Shown: positions 44,154 to 53,439 of the stretch, piece after piece
Position numbering within the stretch: the first letter of the stretch is position 1
How the letters are laid out: the number at the start of each line of letters is the position of its first letter
NCBI RefSeq assembly: GCF_001653795.1
Contig: NZ_CP011514.1
Span: 2,092,976 to 2,156,975 of the forward strand
Source of the DNA: Mitsuaria sp. 7
Lineage (GTDB): Bacteria > Pseudomonadota > Gammaproteobacteria > Burkholderiales > Burkholderiaceae_C
DNA length: 64,000 nucleotides
Direction: 5' to 3'
Notes under the pieces: generated by a model
Database searches by the model: none
What the model was told of the DNA's origin: nothing
The model's input: only the letters and a program-made list of their open reading frames with translations
Position numbers and translations under genes: made by a program

Positions 44154-45206
44154 ATGACGACAACAAAGACGACGACAAAGACCACCACCGTCACGACGAG
44201 CGGCGCGGCGACGATGCCACGACGCGCCGTCCTCGCCCTGCTGGTCGTGCCGCTGGCGGCGACCCTCGCGCTGCCGCACGCCGCGCGCGCGGCCGAGCCG
44301 GTCAAGATCGGTTTCCTCGTCAAGCAGGCCGAGGAGCCGTGGTTCCAGGACGAATGGCGTTTCGCCGAGCAGGCGGCCAAGGACAAGGGCTTCACGCTGG
44401 TGAAGATCGGCGTGCCCAACGGCGAGAAGATGATGGCCGCCATCGACAACCTCGCTGCGCAGAAGGCGGCCGGCTTCGTCATCTGCGCGCCCGACGTGAA
44501 GCTGGGCGCGGCCGTGAACCGCGCGGCCAAGCGCCACAACCTCAAGGTCATGTCGGTGGACGACCAGCTCGTCGACGGCGCCGGCAAGCCCATCGCCGAC
44601 ATTCCCCACATGGGCATCTCCGCCTACGAGATCGGCAAGCAGGCCGGCCTGGGCATGGTCGAGGAGATCAAGGCCCGCGGCTGGAAGCTGGACGAGGTCG
44701 GCGCCCTGCGCGTGGCCTACGACCAGCTGCCCACCGCGCGTGATCGCAACCAGGGCGTGCTGGACGCGCTGAAGGCCGCCGGCCTGCCGCCCGCCAACGT
44801 CGTCGACGCGCCCCAGGCCAAGACGGACACCGAAAGCGCCTTCAACGCCGCCAACATCGCCTTCACCAAGAACGCGAAGTTCAAGCGCTGGGTCGCCTTC
44901 GGCCTGAACGACGAGGCGGTGCTCGGCGCCGTGCGCGCTGCCGAAGGCCGCGGCATCAAGCAGGACGCGATGGTCGGCATCGGCATCGGCGGCAGCCAGA
45001 CCGCGCTGAGCGAATTCTCCAAGCCCACGCCGACGGGCTTCTTCGGCACGGTGCTGATCAGCCCCAAGCGTCACGGCTACGAGACGGCCGTGGCCGTCTA
45101 CGACTGGGTCACGCAGGGCAAGGCGCCGCCGCCCGTGACGCTGACCAGCGGCACGCTGGCGACGCGCAAGAACCAGGCCGAGATCCGGAAGCAGATGGGC
45201 CTGTGA
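44154..45206 (+). CDS. Sugar ABC transporter substrate-binding protein (AraF-like)
   Basis: This 350-residue periplasmic protein has a Thr/Lys-rich N-terminal extension ([15 protein letters not shown]), then a signal peptide ending AARAAE. The mature protein matches L-arabinose-binding protein: [82 protein letters not shown] and [14 protein letters not shown]. AraF proteins bind L-arabinose and D-galactose; the neighbouring dgo genes favour galactose uptake here. The ABC ATPase follows after 1 nt. Confidence 0.92.
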   Translation: MTTTKTTTKTTTVTTSGAATMPRRAVLALLVVPLAATLALPHAARAAEPVKIGFLVKQAEEPWFQDEWRFAEQAAKDKGFTLVKIGVPNGEKMMAAIDNLAAQKAAGFVICAPDVKLGAAVNRAAKRHNLKVMSVDDQLVDGAGKPIADIPHMGISAYEIGKQAGLGMVEEIKARGWKLDEVGALRVAYDQLPTARDRNQGVLDALKAAGLPPANVVDAPQAKTDTESAFNAANIAFTKNAKFKRWVAFGLNDEAVLGAVRAAEGRGIKQDAMVGIGIGGSQTALSEFSKPTPTGFFGTVLISPKRHGYETAVAVYDWVTQGKAPPPVTLTSGTLATRKNQAEIRKQMGL

Positions 45207-45207
45207 C

Positions 45208-46719
45208 ATGGCGTCGCTGCGATTCGACAACATCAGCAAGCACTTCCCCGGGGTCAAGGCGCTGGACGGTGTCTGCTTCGAAGCGCGCGCCGGCCAGGTG
45301 ATGGGACTGCTCGGCGAGAACGGCGCCGGCAAGAGCACGCTGCTGAAGATCCTGGGCGGCCAGTACCGGCCCGACGGCGGCGAGTTGCGGCTCGACGGCG
45401 AGGTGTGCCGCTTCAGCTCGGCCGGCGACGCGATCGCCGCCGGCGTGGCCATCATCCACCAGGAGCTGCAGTACGTCCCCGAACTGACGGTGGCCGAGAA
45501 CGCCCTGCTGGGCCGGCTGCCGACGCGCCTGGGCCTGGTGGACCACCAGGCCGCGCGCCGCCGCGTGGCCGATCAGCTGGCGGCGATCGGCGTGGACCTG
45601 GATCCGGGCGCGCGGCTGTCCGAGCTGTCCATCGCCCAGCGGCAGATGGTGGAGATCTGCAAGGCGGTCCTGCAGGACGCGCGGGTCATCGCCTTCGACG
45701 AGCCCACCAGCAGCCTGTCGCACCGCGAGACGGAGATCCTCTTCCGGCTCGTCAAGCGCCTGCGCGCGGAGGGCCGCACGCTCATCTACATCTCGCACCG
45801 CCTGGAAGAGCTGTACGAGCTCTGCGACGCCTGCACGATCTTCCGGGACGGCCGCAAGATCGTCACGCACGAGGTCATGGCCGAGGTCCCGCGTGAACGC
45901 CTGATCGCCGACATGGTCGGCCGCGAGCTGCGGGACATCTACGACTACCGCGCGCGCGAGCATGGTCCCGAGCGCGTGGCGGTGCGGGGCCTGCACGGAG
46001 ACCTACTGCCCGAGCCGCTGAGCTTCAGCGTGCGCCGCGGCGAGGTGCTGGGCTTCTTCGGTCTCGTCGGCGCCGGCCGCACCGAGCTGATGCGGCTGCT
46101 CTACGGCGCCGATACGCGCCGCGGCGGCGAGGTCCTGCTCGACGGCCAGGCGGTGTCCGACGGCGGCCCGCCCGCGTCCATCGCGGCAGGCATCGTGCTC
46201 TGTCCCGAGGACCGCAAGGAACAGGGCATCCTGGCGCACAGCTCCGTCGCGGAGAACATCAACATCAGCTGCCGGCGTCACGGTCTGGCGGGCGGCCTCT
46301 TCCTGCGGCCGCGGCTCGAGGCGGCGCGCGCCGACGCCTTCATCCGCAAGCTGCGCATCAAGACCCCGCATCGCGGGCAGGAGATCCGCCTCCTGTCGGG
46401 CGGCAACCAGCAGAAGGTCATCCTGGCGCGGTGGCTGGCCGAGCCGCACCTGAAGCTGCTCATCCTGGACGAGCCGACGCGGGGCATCGACGTCGGCGCC
46501 AAGAACGAGATCTACCGGATCATCCACGACGTGGCGTCGGCCGGCTGCGCCGTCATCGTCGTCTCCAGCGAGCTGCCCGAAGTGCTGGGCATCGCCGACC
46601 GCGTGATCGTCATGCGCGGCGGACGCATCAGCGGCGAGCTCGCGCGCGCCGACGCCAGCGAGACAGCCGCTCTCGCGCTGGCGCTACCTGACGGAGCGCC
46701 GCCGGCGCCCCTGCATTGA
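45208..46719 (+). CDS. Sugar ABC transporter ATP-binding protein (AraG-like)
   Basis: This 503-residue protein has two fused ABC domains, as in AraG/MglA. The first is intact: Walker [13 protein letters not shown], signature [15 protein letters not shown], Walker [16 protein letters not shown]. The second has the degenerate Walker A typical of the family ([14 protein letters not shown]), with signature [16 protein letters not shown] and [15 protein letters not shown]. It energises import with the permease at 46722 and the binding protein at 44154. Confidence 0.95.
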   Translation: MASLRFDNISKHFPGVKALDGVCFEARAGQVMGLLGENGAGKSTLLKILGGQYRPDGGELRLDGEVCRFSSAGDAIAAGVAIIHQELQYVPELTVAENALLGRLPTRLGLVDHQAARRRVADQLAAIGVDLDPGARLSELSIAQRQMVEICKAVLQDARVIAFDEPTSSLSHRETEILFRLVKRLRAEGRTLIYISHRLEELYELCDACTIFRDGRKIVTHEVMAEVPRERLIADMVGRELRDIYDYRAREHGPERVAVRGLHGDLLPEPLSFSVRRGEVLGFFGLVGAGRTELMRLLYGADTRRGGEVLLDGQAVSDGGPPASIAAGIVLCPEDRKEQGILAHSSVAENINISCRRHGLAGGLFLRPRLEAARADAFIRKLRIKTPHRGQEIRLLSGGNQQKVILARWLAEPHLKLLILDEPTRGIDVGAKNEIYRIIHDVASAGCAVIVVSSELPEVLGIADRVIVMRGGRISGELARADASETAALALALPDGAPPAPLH

Positions 46720-46721
46720 CC

Positions 46722-47786
46722 ATGACTACCATGCACTCCACGTCAGAACCCGCCCTGTCATCCGCGGCGCCCTCCACGGTGTCCTCCGCGCCCGCCTCCT
46801 CTCCTTCCTCCGCGCCTCCCACGGAACGTCCTCCCGGCATGCACCCCACCGCCCGCGCCCTCCTCAAGGAGCACAGCATGACGCTGGGCTACGGGCTGCT
46901 CTTCGTCGTGCTGGCGCTGACCGTCGAGAACTTCTTCTCCACGGCCAACGTCGTCGGCCTGCTGCTGTCCGTCGCCCAGATCGGCATGGTGGCCTGCACG
47001 ATGATGTTGTGCCTGGCCTCCCGGGACTTCGACCTCAGCGTGGGCTCCACCATCGCCTTCGCCGGCGTGCTGGGCGCCATGGTGCTCGAGCGCACCGGCA
47101 GCGCGGCGCTGGCCGTGGGCGGCGGGCTGCTGGCCGGCGCCCTGATCGGCGCGGGCAACGGCGTGCTGATCGCCTACCTGCGCGTGAACGCGCTGATCGC
47201 CACGCTGGCCACCATGCTGATGGTGCGCGGCCTGGCCTTCATCGCCTCCAAGGGCCAGGCCGTGGGCATCGACCACGAGGGCTTCATCAGCTTCGGCGAC
47301 AGCACCTGGCTGGGCCTGCCGCTGCCGATCTGGACGACGGCGCTGTGCTTCCTGGTCTTCGGCGTGCTGCTGAACAGCACCGTCTTCGGCCGCAACACCC
47401 TGGCCATCGGCGGGAACCCGGAGGCGGCGCGCCTGGCGGGGGTGCGCGTGGAGCGGCTGCGGGTCTGGATCTTCCTGCTGCAGGGCGTCGTCACGGCCCT
47501 GGCCGGGCTGATCCTGTCCGCCCGCATCACGAGCGGCCAGCCCAACGCGGCCACCGGCTTCGAGCTGGACGTCATCTCGGCCTGCGTGCTGGGCGGCGTG
47601 TCGCTGCAGGGCGGCAAGGCGCGCATCTTCGGCGTCGTCGTCGGCGTGCTCATCATGGGCACGGTGGAGAACGTCATGAACCTGCTCAACGTCGACGCCT
47701 TCTATCAATACCTGGTACGCGGCCTCATCCTGCTGGCCGCGGTCCTGCTCGATCAACTGAAAACGCGCGGTGAGCGCCGCGCCTGA
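46722..47786 (+). CDS. Sugar ABC transporter permease (AraH-like)
   Basis: This 354-residue inner-membrane protein starts at the ATG at 46722, just after the araG stop. The first 55 residues are a Ser/Pro/Ala-rich low-complexity extension, unlike other AraH proteins. About ten membrane helices follow. Family motifs: CLASRDFDLSVGSTIAFAGVLGAM, GNGVLIAYLRVNALIATLATM, FGRNTLAIGGNPEAARLAGVRVERL and ARITSGQPNAATGFELDVISACVLGG. The dehydrogenase gene follows after 4 nt. Confidence 0.93.
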   Translation: MTTMHSTSEPALSSAAPSTVSSAPASSPSSAPPTERPPGMHPTARALLKEHSMTLGYGLLFVVLALTVENFFSTANVVGLLLSVAQIGMVACTMMLCLASRDFDLSVGSTIAFAGVLGAMVLERTGSAALAVGGGLLAGALIGAGNGVLIAYLRVNALIATLATMLMVRGLAFIASKGQAVGIDHEGFISFGDSTWLGLPLPIWTTALCFLVFGVLLNSTVFGRNTLAIGGNPEAARLAGVRVERLRVWIFLLQGVVTALAGLILSARITSGQPNAATGFELDVISACVLGGVSLQGGKARIFGVVVGVLIMGTVENVMNLLNVDAFYQYLVRGLILLAAVLLDQLKTRGERRA

Positions 47787-47790
47787 CACG

Positions 47791-48558
47791 ATGAGTGCAC
47801 GTCTGAGAGGCAAGGTCGCGCTGGTGACCGGCTCCACCCAGGGCATCGGCAGGGCCGTGGCCCGTCTCTTCGTCGCGGAGGGGGCGAAGGTCATCCTCAA
47901 CGACCTGGCCGCCGACGACCACTCGCAGGCGCTGCTGGCCGAACTGGGCGAGGACAACGCCCTCTTCATCGCGGCCGACATCGCCGACGAGTCGGCGGTG
48001 CAGGCGATGGTCGCCAGGGGCGCGGACCGTTTCGGTCCGATCACCGTGCTGGTCAACAACGCCGGCCTGGACATCTTCGCCGAGCCGCTGGCGATGACGG
48101 CGGCGCAGTGGCAACGCTGCCTCGCCGTGGACCTCGAGGGGCCGATGCACTGCAGCCGCGCCGTGCTGCCCGGCATGCTCGACGGCGGCGGCGGCAGCAT
48201 CGTCAACATCGCGTCGGTGCACGGTCACCGCATCATCCCGGACGCGTTCCCCTACGCGGTCGCCAAGCACGCGCTGATCGGGCTGACCAAGTCGCTGGGC
48301 ATCCAATACGCGGCGCGCAAGGTGCGCGTCAACTCGATCTCGCCCGGGCTCATCCTGTCCGAGCGTGTGGTGGAATGGCTCAAGCGCCTGACTCCCGAGG
48401 AGGCGCAACGCCAGATCGACCTGCTCCCCTGCAAGCGCATCGGCGAGCCCATCGAGGTGGCCTACACCGCGCTGTTCCTGGCCAGCGACGAGGCCCGGTT
48501 CATCAACGCCACGGACATCCTGATCGATGGCGGGCGTTCGCAGCTTTATCACGACTAG
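47791..48558 (+). CDS. SDR dehydrogenase, probable D-galactose/L-arabinose 1-dehydrogenase
   Basis: This 255-residue classical SDR has ALVTGSTQGIGRAVARLF (cofactor glycine motif), VNNAGLDIFAEPL, the catalytic Ser in NIASVHGH and YAVAK (Tyr/Lys). It ends INATDILIDGGRSQLYHD. The position behind a sugar ABC transporter and the dgo genes suggests oxidation of galactose to its lactone, the missing first step of the pathway; this substrate is inferred. The ATG at 47791 is chosen; a GTG at 47770 overlapping the permease end is an alternative. Confidence 0.88.
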   Translation: MSARLRGKVALVTGSTQGIGRAVARLFVAEGAKVILNDLAADDHSQALLAELGEDNALFIAADIADESAVQAMVARGADRFGPITVLVNNAGLDIFAEPLAMTAAQWQRCLAVDLEGPMHCSRAVLPGMLDGGGGSIVNIASVHGHRIIPDAFPYAVAKHALIGLTKSLGIQYAARKVRVNSISPGLILSERVVEWLKRLTPEEAQRQIDLLPCKRIGEPIEVAYTALFLASDEARFINATDILIDGGRSQLYHD

Positions 48559-48560
48559 GC

Positions 48561-49505
48561 ATGCCCGATCCGCGTTCCGACCGCTTCGTCCGATCCCATC
48601 TGAAAGTCCGGCAACTCGTGCTGCTCGTGGAGCTGGGCCGCCACGGCTCGATCCTGCATGCGGCGCAGGCCGCCAACCTGACGCAGCCGGCGGCCTCGAA
48701 GCTGCTGGCCGAGCTGGAGCACGCGCTGGGCATGAAGCTGTTCGACCGCCTGCCGCGCGGCGTGGCGCCCACCGACTACGGGGCGGTCATGATCCGTCGC
48801 GCCGGGGCGGCCCTCGCCGAACTGGACGCCGGACACCAGGAGGTCATGGAGTTGTCGTCGGGGCTGTCGGGCCGGGTGGCCATCGGCGCGGTGCTGACGC
48901 CGGCGACCACCCTGCTGCCGCGGGCCGTCGTCGCGCTCAAGGCCCGGCAGCCGCGGGTCCACGTGACCATCACCGTGGACACCAGCAAGCCGATGATCCA
49001 GCAACTGCAGAACGGCGAGCTGGACCTCGTCATCGGCCGGGTGCTGGACAGCGAGTCCGCGGCCCAGCTGAGCTTCGAGCCGCTGTCCGAAGAGCCGCAC
49101 CGCATCATCGTGCGCGCCGGGCATCCGTTGGCCGGGCGAAGTGATCTCAGCCTGCAGGAGCTCGCCCGCCAGGCCTGGATCCTGCCGCCGGGCGGCAGCA
49201 TCCTGCGGGACCGGCTCACCGCGCTGTTCCTCAGCGCCGGCCTGGACCAGCCGCACCAGGCGGTCGAGACCTTGTCGCTGCCGGTCGTGACCAGCCTGCT
49301 GGGCAGGTCCGACATGGTCGTCGCCCTGCCCGAGGAACTGATCCAGCCCTACCGCGACGCAGGCCTGCTGACGGTGCTCGACTTCGACCTGGGGCTGCGC
49401 ATGGACGCCTACGGCATCGTCACGCGGCGCGGCCACCAGCTGTCGCCGGGCGCCGAACTCATGCTCGACTGCCTGAGGGAAGAAGCCGCGCGTCGGGTCC
49501 TCTGA
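48561..49505 (+). CDS. LysR-family regulator (GbpR-like) of the sugar operon
   Basis: This 314-residue protein starts 2 nt after the SDR stop. The N-terminal helix-turn-helix is KVRQLVLLVELGRHGSILHAAQAANLTQPAASKLLAELEHALGMKLFDRLPRG, followed by the LysR effector domain (ELSSGLSGRVAIGAVLTPATTLLPRAV). The sequence and setting resemble galactose-binding-protein regulators (GbpR) that control sugar ABC operons of this type. Being the last gene of the operon it probably gives feedback control. The binding site before dgoD was not identified. Confidence 0.9.
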   Translation: MPDPRSDRFVRSHLKVRQLVLLVELGRHGSILHAAQAANLTQPAASKLLAELEHALGMKLFDRLPRGVAPTDYGAVMIRRAGAALAELDAGHQEVMELSSGLSGRVAIGAVLTPATTLLPRAVVALKARQPRVHVTITVDTSKPMIQQLQNGELDLVIGRVLDSESAAQLSFEPLSEEPHRIIVRAGHPLAGRSDLSLQELARQAWILPPGGSILRDRLTALFLSAGLDQPHQAVETLSLPVVTSLLGRSDMVVALPEELIQPYRDAGLLTVLDFDLGLRMDAYGIVTRRGHQLSPGAELMLDCLREEAARRVL

Positions 49506-49562
49506 CGCCTTCACCGGCGCGACGCCCGCAGCGCTCGCCAAGCAAGGCAGAAGTTTCGAGCA

Positions 49563-49628
49563 CTTTCGTTCGATCGACAATCGCAAGAGAAAATCTCGTG
49601 GAAAACGAGAGACGGCGACAAACGAAAG
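49563..49628. promoter_or_regulatory. Nested inverted repeats before the alpha-galactosidase gene
   Basis: CTTTCGTT (49563-49570) and AACGAAAG (49621-49628) are perfect inverted repeats; within them TCTCGT and ACGAGA flank a short GGAAA-type spacer (about 49594-49611). The gap upstream of the gene is AT-richer than its surroundings. TTTCGTT/AACGAAA sites are typical of DeoR-family sugar regulators, but no such regulator is in the window. Confidence 0.5.
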
Positions 49629-49646
49629 CATTCGTAGACTGGGGCC

Positions 49647-51539
49647 ATGACAAAGTCCCTCCTGTGCCTCGCCCTCCTCACCGCCTTCGGGGCCCATGCA
49701 CAGCAGGCGCCACTGCAGCCGACCGGCCGCTGGGAACACCTGCCGGTGGGCACCGCGCCCACGCCGCCCATGGGCTGGTCCAGCTGGAACGCCTTCCGCG
49801 TCGACATCACCGAGCAGAAGGTCCTGGATTCCGCGCAGGTCATCGTCGATTCGGGACTGGCCAGCGCCGGCTACCGCAGCATCAACGTGGACGACGGCTG
49901 GTGGCTCAAGCGCCGCACCGGCGACGGCCGGCTGCAGGTCCGCACCGGGCTGTTCCCGAGCGCGGCGGTCGCCGGCCAGGACTCGTCGCTGCGGCCCTTC
50001 ACCGACAGGATCCATGCGATGGGCCTGAAGGCGGGCCTCTACAGCGACATCGGCCGCAACGCCTGCTCGCAGGCCTATGACGCGGACAGCCCCAACCTCC
50101 CCGAAGGCACGCCCGCGGAGCGCGAGGTGGGCCTGATGGACTTCGTGGAACAGGACGTGGCGCTGTTCTTCCGCGAGTGGAACTTCGACTACCTGAAGGT
50201 CGATGGCTGCGGTCTCTCGTCCTATGGACGCGACCGTGCCCACGTCGCCTCGGGCCAGTACCGGGCGTTCAAGCCCATGATCGTCGAGGGCAACGTCAAC
50301 CAGTCCGACATCGCGGGCACGAAGGCGCTCTACGGCCGCCTGCGGCGCGCGCTGCACGAGGTGCGGCCCCAGGGCGACTACGTCCTGTCGGTCTGCCTGT
50401 GGGGCACCGTCAACGTGCGCAGCTGGGGCCAGGACTACGGCACGATGTGGCGGACCAGCCGCGACATCGCCAGCGGCTTCTCGCAGATGGTGCACAACTT
50501 CGATTCCGTGTCCACGCGCGAGTTCTACGCCGGCCCCGGCCGCTGGAACGACCCCGACATGCTGGAGATCGGCAACGGCGACTTCGACGGCCGGCATCTC
50601 GACGAGGCGCGCACGCACATGGCCCTGTGGGCGATCGTGGCCGCGCCGTTGATGATGGGGACCGACCTCTCGAAGGCGTCGCCGGCCATCATCGACATCC
50701 TGAAGGCGCCGGAGGTCGTCGCCATCAACCAGGATCCCGCCGGACACCAGGGCATCATCGCGTACGCCGACAGCGACCGCCAGATCCTCGTCAAGACGCT
50801 GTCCGACGGGCGCAAGGCGGTCCTGCTGTTCAACCGCGGCTCGGAGCCCGGCAAGATCACGCTGACGGCCGCGCATCTGAAGATGGACGCGGCCACGCCC
50901 ATCGCGCTGCGCAACAGCTGGACGCGATCCGACGACGGCACCTTCACCGGCGAGCGCGTCTTCGAACTCAAGCCGCGCGAGTCGCTGCTGTTGACGGCGA
51001 CGGGCCGACACGCGCTGCCTCGCGGCTACTACGTGTCCGAGCGGCCCGGCAACGTCTACGTGGCGCGCGACGGCGTCCGCGCCTTGGAGCCCGATCCCAT
51101 CGGCTACCGCTCCCTCGCGTCCTGGGGCAGCACGGACACCGGCGGAACGCGGCCTGCCTACGCCGGCTGGGGCGGGCCGCGCGCCGATTCGACACCGTAT
51201 GACCAGGCGCTCCAGGTCCAGGGCCGGCTCTTCCGGCCCGGCATCGGCACGCTGGCCGATTCGCGGCTCCAGGTGCGCGTGCCGGCGGGGTCGCTCCGTT
51301 TCACGGCGAACGTGGGCGTCGACGATTCGACGCGGGGCAAGACGTCGCCGGTCAGCTTCGAAGTCTGGGGCGATGGCAGACGGCTCGCATCGACGCCGCC
51401 GATGAAGTTTGGCCAGCCGGTCCGCGAGCTCAGTGCGGACCTGCGCGGCGTGAAGCTGGTCGAACTGGTGGTACGGCAGCATGGCAAGGATGCCGACGGG
51501 CCGGTGGTGGTGACCTGGGGTGAGGCGCGGGTCGAGTAG
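49647..51539 (+). CDS. Secreted GH27 alpha-galactosidase with NPCBM domain
   Basis: This 630-residue enzyme has a signal peptide ending FGAHA-QQ. The GH27 barrel begins PPMGWSSWNAFRVDITEQKVLDSA. The catalytic nucleophile is in FDYLKVDGCG and the acid/base Asp in RWNDPDMLEIGNG. A C-terminal beta-sandwich follows (about 350-440), then an NPCBM carbohydrate-binding module (about 475-630, YGVDD-type: FTANVGVDDSTRGKTSPVSFEVWGDG). It releases terminal alpha-D-galactose from galactosides outside the cytoplasm, feeding the adjacent galactose uptake and catabolic operon. Confidence 0.95.
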   Translation: MTKSLLCLALLTAFGAHAQQAPLQPTGRWEHLPVGTAPTPPMGWSSWNAFRVDITEQKVLDSAQVIVDSGLASAGYRSINVDDGWWLKRRTGDGRLQVRTGLFPSAAVAGQDSSLRPFTDRIHAMGLKAGLYSDIGRNACSQAYDADSPNLPEGTPAEREVGLMDFVEQDVALFFREWNFDYLKVDGCGLSSYGRDRAHVASGQYRAFKPMIVEGNVNQSDIAGTKALYGRLRRALHEVRPQGDYVLSVCLWGTVNVRSWGQDYGTMWRTSRDIASGFSQMVHNFDSVSTREFYAGPGRWNDPDMLEIGNGDFDGRHLDEARTHMALWAIVAAPLMMGTDLSKASPAIIDILKAPEVVAINQDPAGHQGIIAYADSDRQILVKTLSDGRKAVLLFNRGSEPGKITLTAAHLKMDAATPIALRNSWTRSDDGTFTGERVFELKPRESLLLTATGRHALPRGYYVSERPGNVYVARDGVRALEPDPIGYRSLASWGSTDTGGTRPAYAGWGGPRADSTPYDQALQVQGRLFRPGIGTLADSRLQVRVPAGSLRFTANVGVDDSTRGKTSPVSFEVWGDGRRLASTPPMKFGQPVRELSADLRGVKLVELVVRQHGKDADGPVVVTWGEARVE

Positions 51540-51585
51540 GCGGGTGGACAGGAGGACGTGCCACCCATGTCTCTGATGGAGACGT

Positions 51586-52635
51586 TCAATCAGACGGCCT
51601 CGGCGTCTTTCGCATGAACGCGTTGAGTTGAGCCGCCACCTCTCCCGGACTCTCCTCCAGCACGAAATGCCCGACGCCGGGAAGCGTGGCGCCCTGCACG
51701 TCGGTCGCCACGAGTCTCATGGTCTTCTCCATGCCGGCCCCGACGCTGTGCTGGCCGCCGATCGCGAGCACAGGGATGGTGAGCGGCGTCGCCGCGCGAA
51801 GGCGGTTCTGCTGCAGACCGGTGTCGCTGAATGCGGCGCGGTAGTAGTTGAAGGCGGCCCTCGCACCGCCGGGTTGCGCGAAGACCCGCGTGTACTCATC
51901 CAGCGCTTCCGTCGTGAAGACCTCGCGCTTCACCGACTTCTGCGCGAACAGCCAGCCCAGGTAGGCGCGCTCATGGCCCTGCACCAGGATCTCCGGCAGA
52001 TCAGGCAAGCGATTGAAGGCGAAATGCCAGGACTTCAGATTCGCGTCGTCGCCGGGAATGCCCGCCGGCGCGGGCGGCGTGATGCCGGGCAGCGCGGCCT
52101 CCATGACGGTCAAGGTCCTGACCTCGCGGGGCCAGTCCGCGGCGTAGGCGTAGGCCATCCAGGCGCCGACATCGTGGCCCGCCACGTGCAGGTTTCCTTT
52201 CTTCGCCAGGCCCTTGGCGGCCACGAATGCATGGATGTCGGCGCTGATCGTCTTGCTGTCGTAGCCCTCCGGCGGGTGATCCGAGTCCCCCATGCCGCGC
52301 AGATCGAGCGCCACGACAGGGTGACCTTCCGCAATGAGTCTGGGCATGACGAAGCGCCACGCATACCAACTCTCGGGCCACCCCGGGATCAGGAGGATGG
52401 GATCGCCCTTGCTGCCCTCGCCTCCCTCCACGTAGTGCAGCTTGACGCCGTTCACGACCACGGCACCGTGGTGAAGGTCTGCGCTGGATGACTTCGCGTC
52501 GCGCTCGATCGCGGGAGCGCCTGGAGCCCCCGGTGAATCGGCTGAGACGAGTGAAGCGGCATTGGCCCAAAGACTCCCGGCGAGGCCGCAGGCGGCCAGC
52601 AGGGAACGAAGCAACCTGGATCTGGAATTCAACAT
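51586..52635 (-). CDS. Exported alpha/beta hydrolase (epoxide hydrolase-like)
   Basis: This 349-residue protein starts at the ATG at 52635 (MLNSRSRLLRSLLAACGLAGSLWANA), giving a signal peptide. The hydrolase core shows the oxyanion motif IPGWPESWYAWR, nucleophile elbow HVAGHDVGAWMAYAYA (Asp nucleophile, as in epoxide hydrolases and dehalogenases) and the catalytic His in LPGVGHFVLEESP. Substrate is unknown. A TetR regulator lies upstream on the same strand, with an AATTAGGA palindrome between them, implying inducible expression. Confidence 0.9.
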   Translation of the reverse strand: MLNSRSRLLRSLLAACGLAGSLWANAASLVSADSPGAPGAPAIERDAKSSSADLHHGAVVVNGVKLHYVEGGEGSKGDPILLIPGWPESWYAWRFVMPRLIAEGHPVVALDLRGMGDSDHPPEGYDSKTISADIHAFVAAKGLAKKGNLHVAGHDVGAWMAYAYAADWPREVRTLTVMEAALPGITPPAPAGIPGDDANLKSWHFAFNRLPDLPEILVQGHERAYLGWLFAQKSVKREVFTTEALDEYTRVFAQPGGARAAFNYYRAAFSDTGLQQNRLRAATPLTIPVLAIGGQHSVGAGMEKTMRLVATDVQGATLPGVGHFVLEESPGEVAAQLNAFMRKTPRPSD

Positions 52636-52690
52636 GGCGTGCCTTTCAAAGGTTGGAAGGTGGAAGTCGAACAAGCGCTGAATCGACATA

Positions 52691-52716
52691 AATTAGGATC
52701 ACATCGATTCCTAATT
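52691..52716. promoter_or_regulatory. Palindromic operator before the hydrolase
   Basis: AATTAGGA (52691-52698) and TCCTAATT (52709-52716) are a perfect 8-bp inverted repeat with a 10-bp spacer, 56 bp upstream of the hydrolase start and adjacent to the tetR stop. A second pair, TGATC and GATCA around an A-run, follows at about 52716-52733. Confidence 0.65.
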
Positions 52717-52730
52717 GATCAAAAAAAAGA

Positions 52731-53342
52731 TCAGCTGATCAGACGCAAGCCCTGTTGCGCGACCAGCTCGAAGAACTTTTTGCCGGGCTCACGGCTCTTG
52801 CCGACCAGGCGCATTCCTTGCATGAAGCAGAGCAGAGAACAGGCGGTGGCCTTGCGATCTTCCAACGGTCCGATGGACCCGTCCTCCTGCGCCTGACGCA
52901 ACAGGTCGACGAGCAGACGTTCGGTGCGCTGCCAGGAGGCGACGACCCGCTGGGCGATCTCGGGCTCATGGACCGACAGCTCCACGGCTGTCGCGATGAC
53001 CAGGCAACCGCGCTGGCCGTCGCTGCCTTGAGAAAGCCGCGCGTATCGCTCCAGCACGGCCGCGATCCGTTCTTTCCCGGTGCCTGTCGAGCGGGCGATG
53101 CTTTCCAGCTTCTCGGCGCCTTCACTGGCGTACAGGTCGTACGCGGCGATGAAGATGCCCTTCTTGTCCTGGAAGGCCTTGTACAAGCTCCCTCGCGAAA
53201 GCCCCATGCCTTCCGACAGGTCGACGATCGACGTGGCCGTGTAGCCGCGCTGGCGGAAGACCTCGATGGCCAGCCGCAACGCCTTCTCCACATCGAATTC
53301 ACGCGGGCGGCCGCGATCACGCGTCAAGGTCTTGGGCTCCAT
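52731..53342 (-). CDS. TetR-family regulator
   Basis: This 203-residue protein starts at the ATG at 53342 (MEPKTLTRDRGRPREFDVEKALRLAIEVFRQRGYTATSIVDLSEGMGLSRGSLYKAFQDKKGIF), a typical TetR DNA-binding domain of the AcrR/NemR-like group. The C-terminal domain has a cysteine-containing segment (DGQRGCLVIATAVELSVHEPE), resembling redox or electrophile sensors such as NemR; whether the Cys senses is unknown. It probably controls the downstream hydrolase through the AATTAGGA palindrome. Upstream, GGAAC and GTTCC arms surround its own promoter. Confidence 0.9.
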   Translation of the reverse strand: MEPKTLTRDRGRPREFDVEKALRLAIEVFRQRGYTATSIVDLSEGMGLSRGSLYKAFQDKKGIFIAAYDLYASEGAEKLESIARSTGTGKERIAAVLERYARLSQGSDGQRGCLVIATAVELSVHEPEIAQRVVASWQRTERLLVDLLRQAQEDGSIGPLEDRKATACSLLCFMQGMRLVGKSREPGKKFFELVAQQGLRLIS

Positions 53343-53439
53343 TCGGTAATTATGGAACATTTCGGTTCCAAACATGGAATGCCCATGATCTGGCGTGCGG
53401 CATTCTCGTCGGGCGCACGTGCCGCATTCCGACGTCCGA

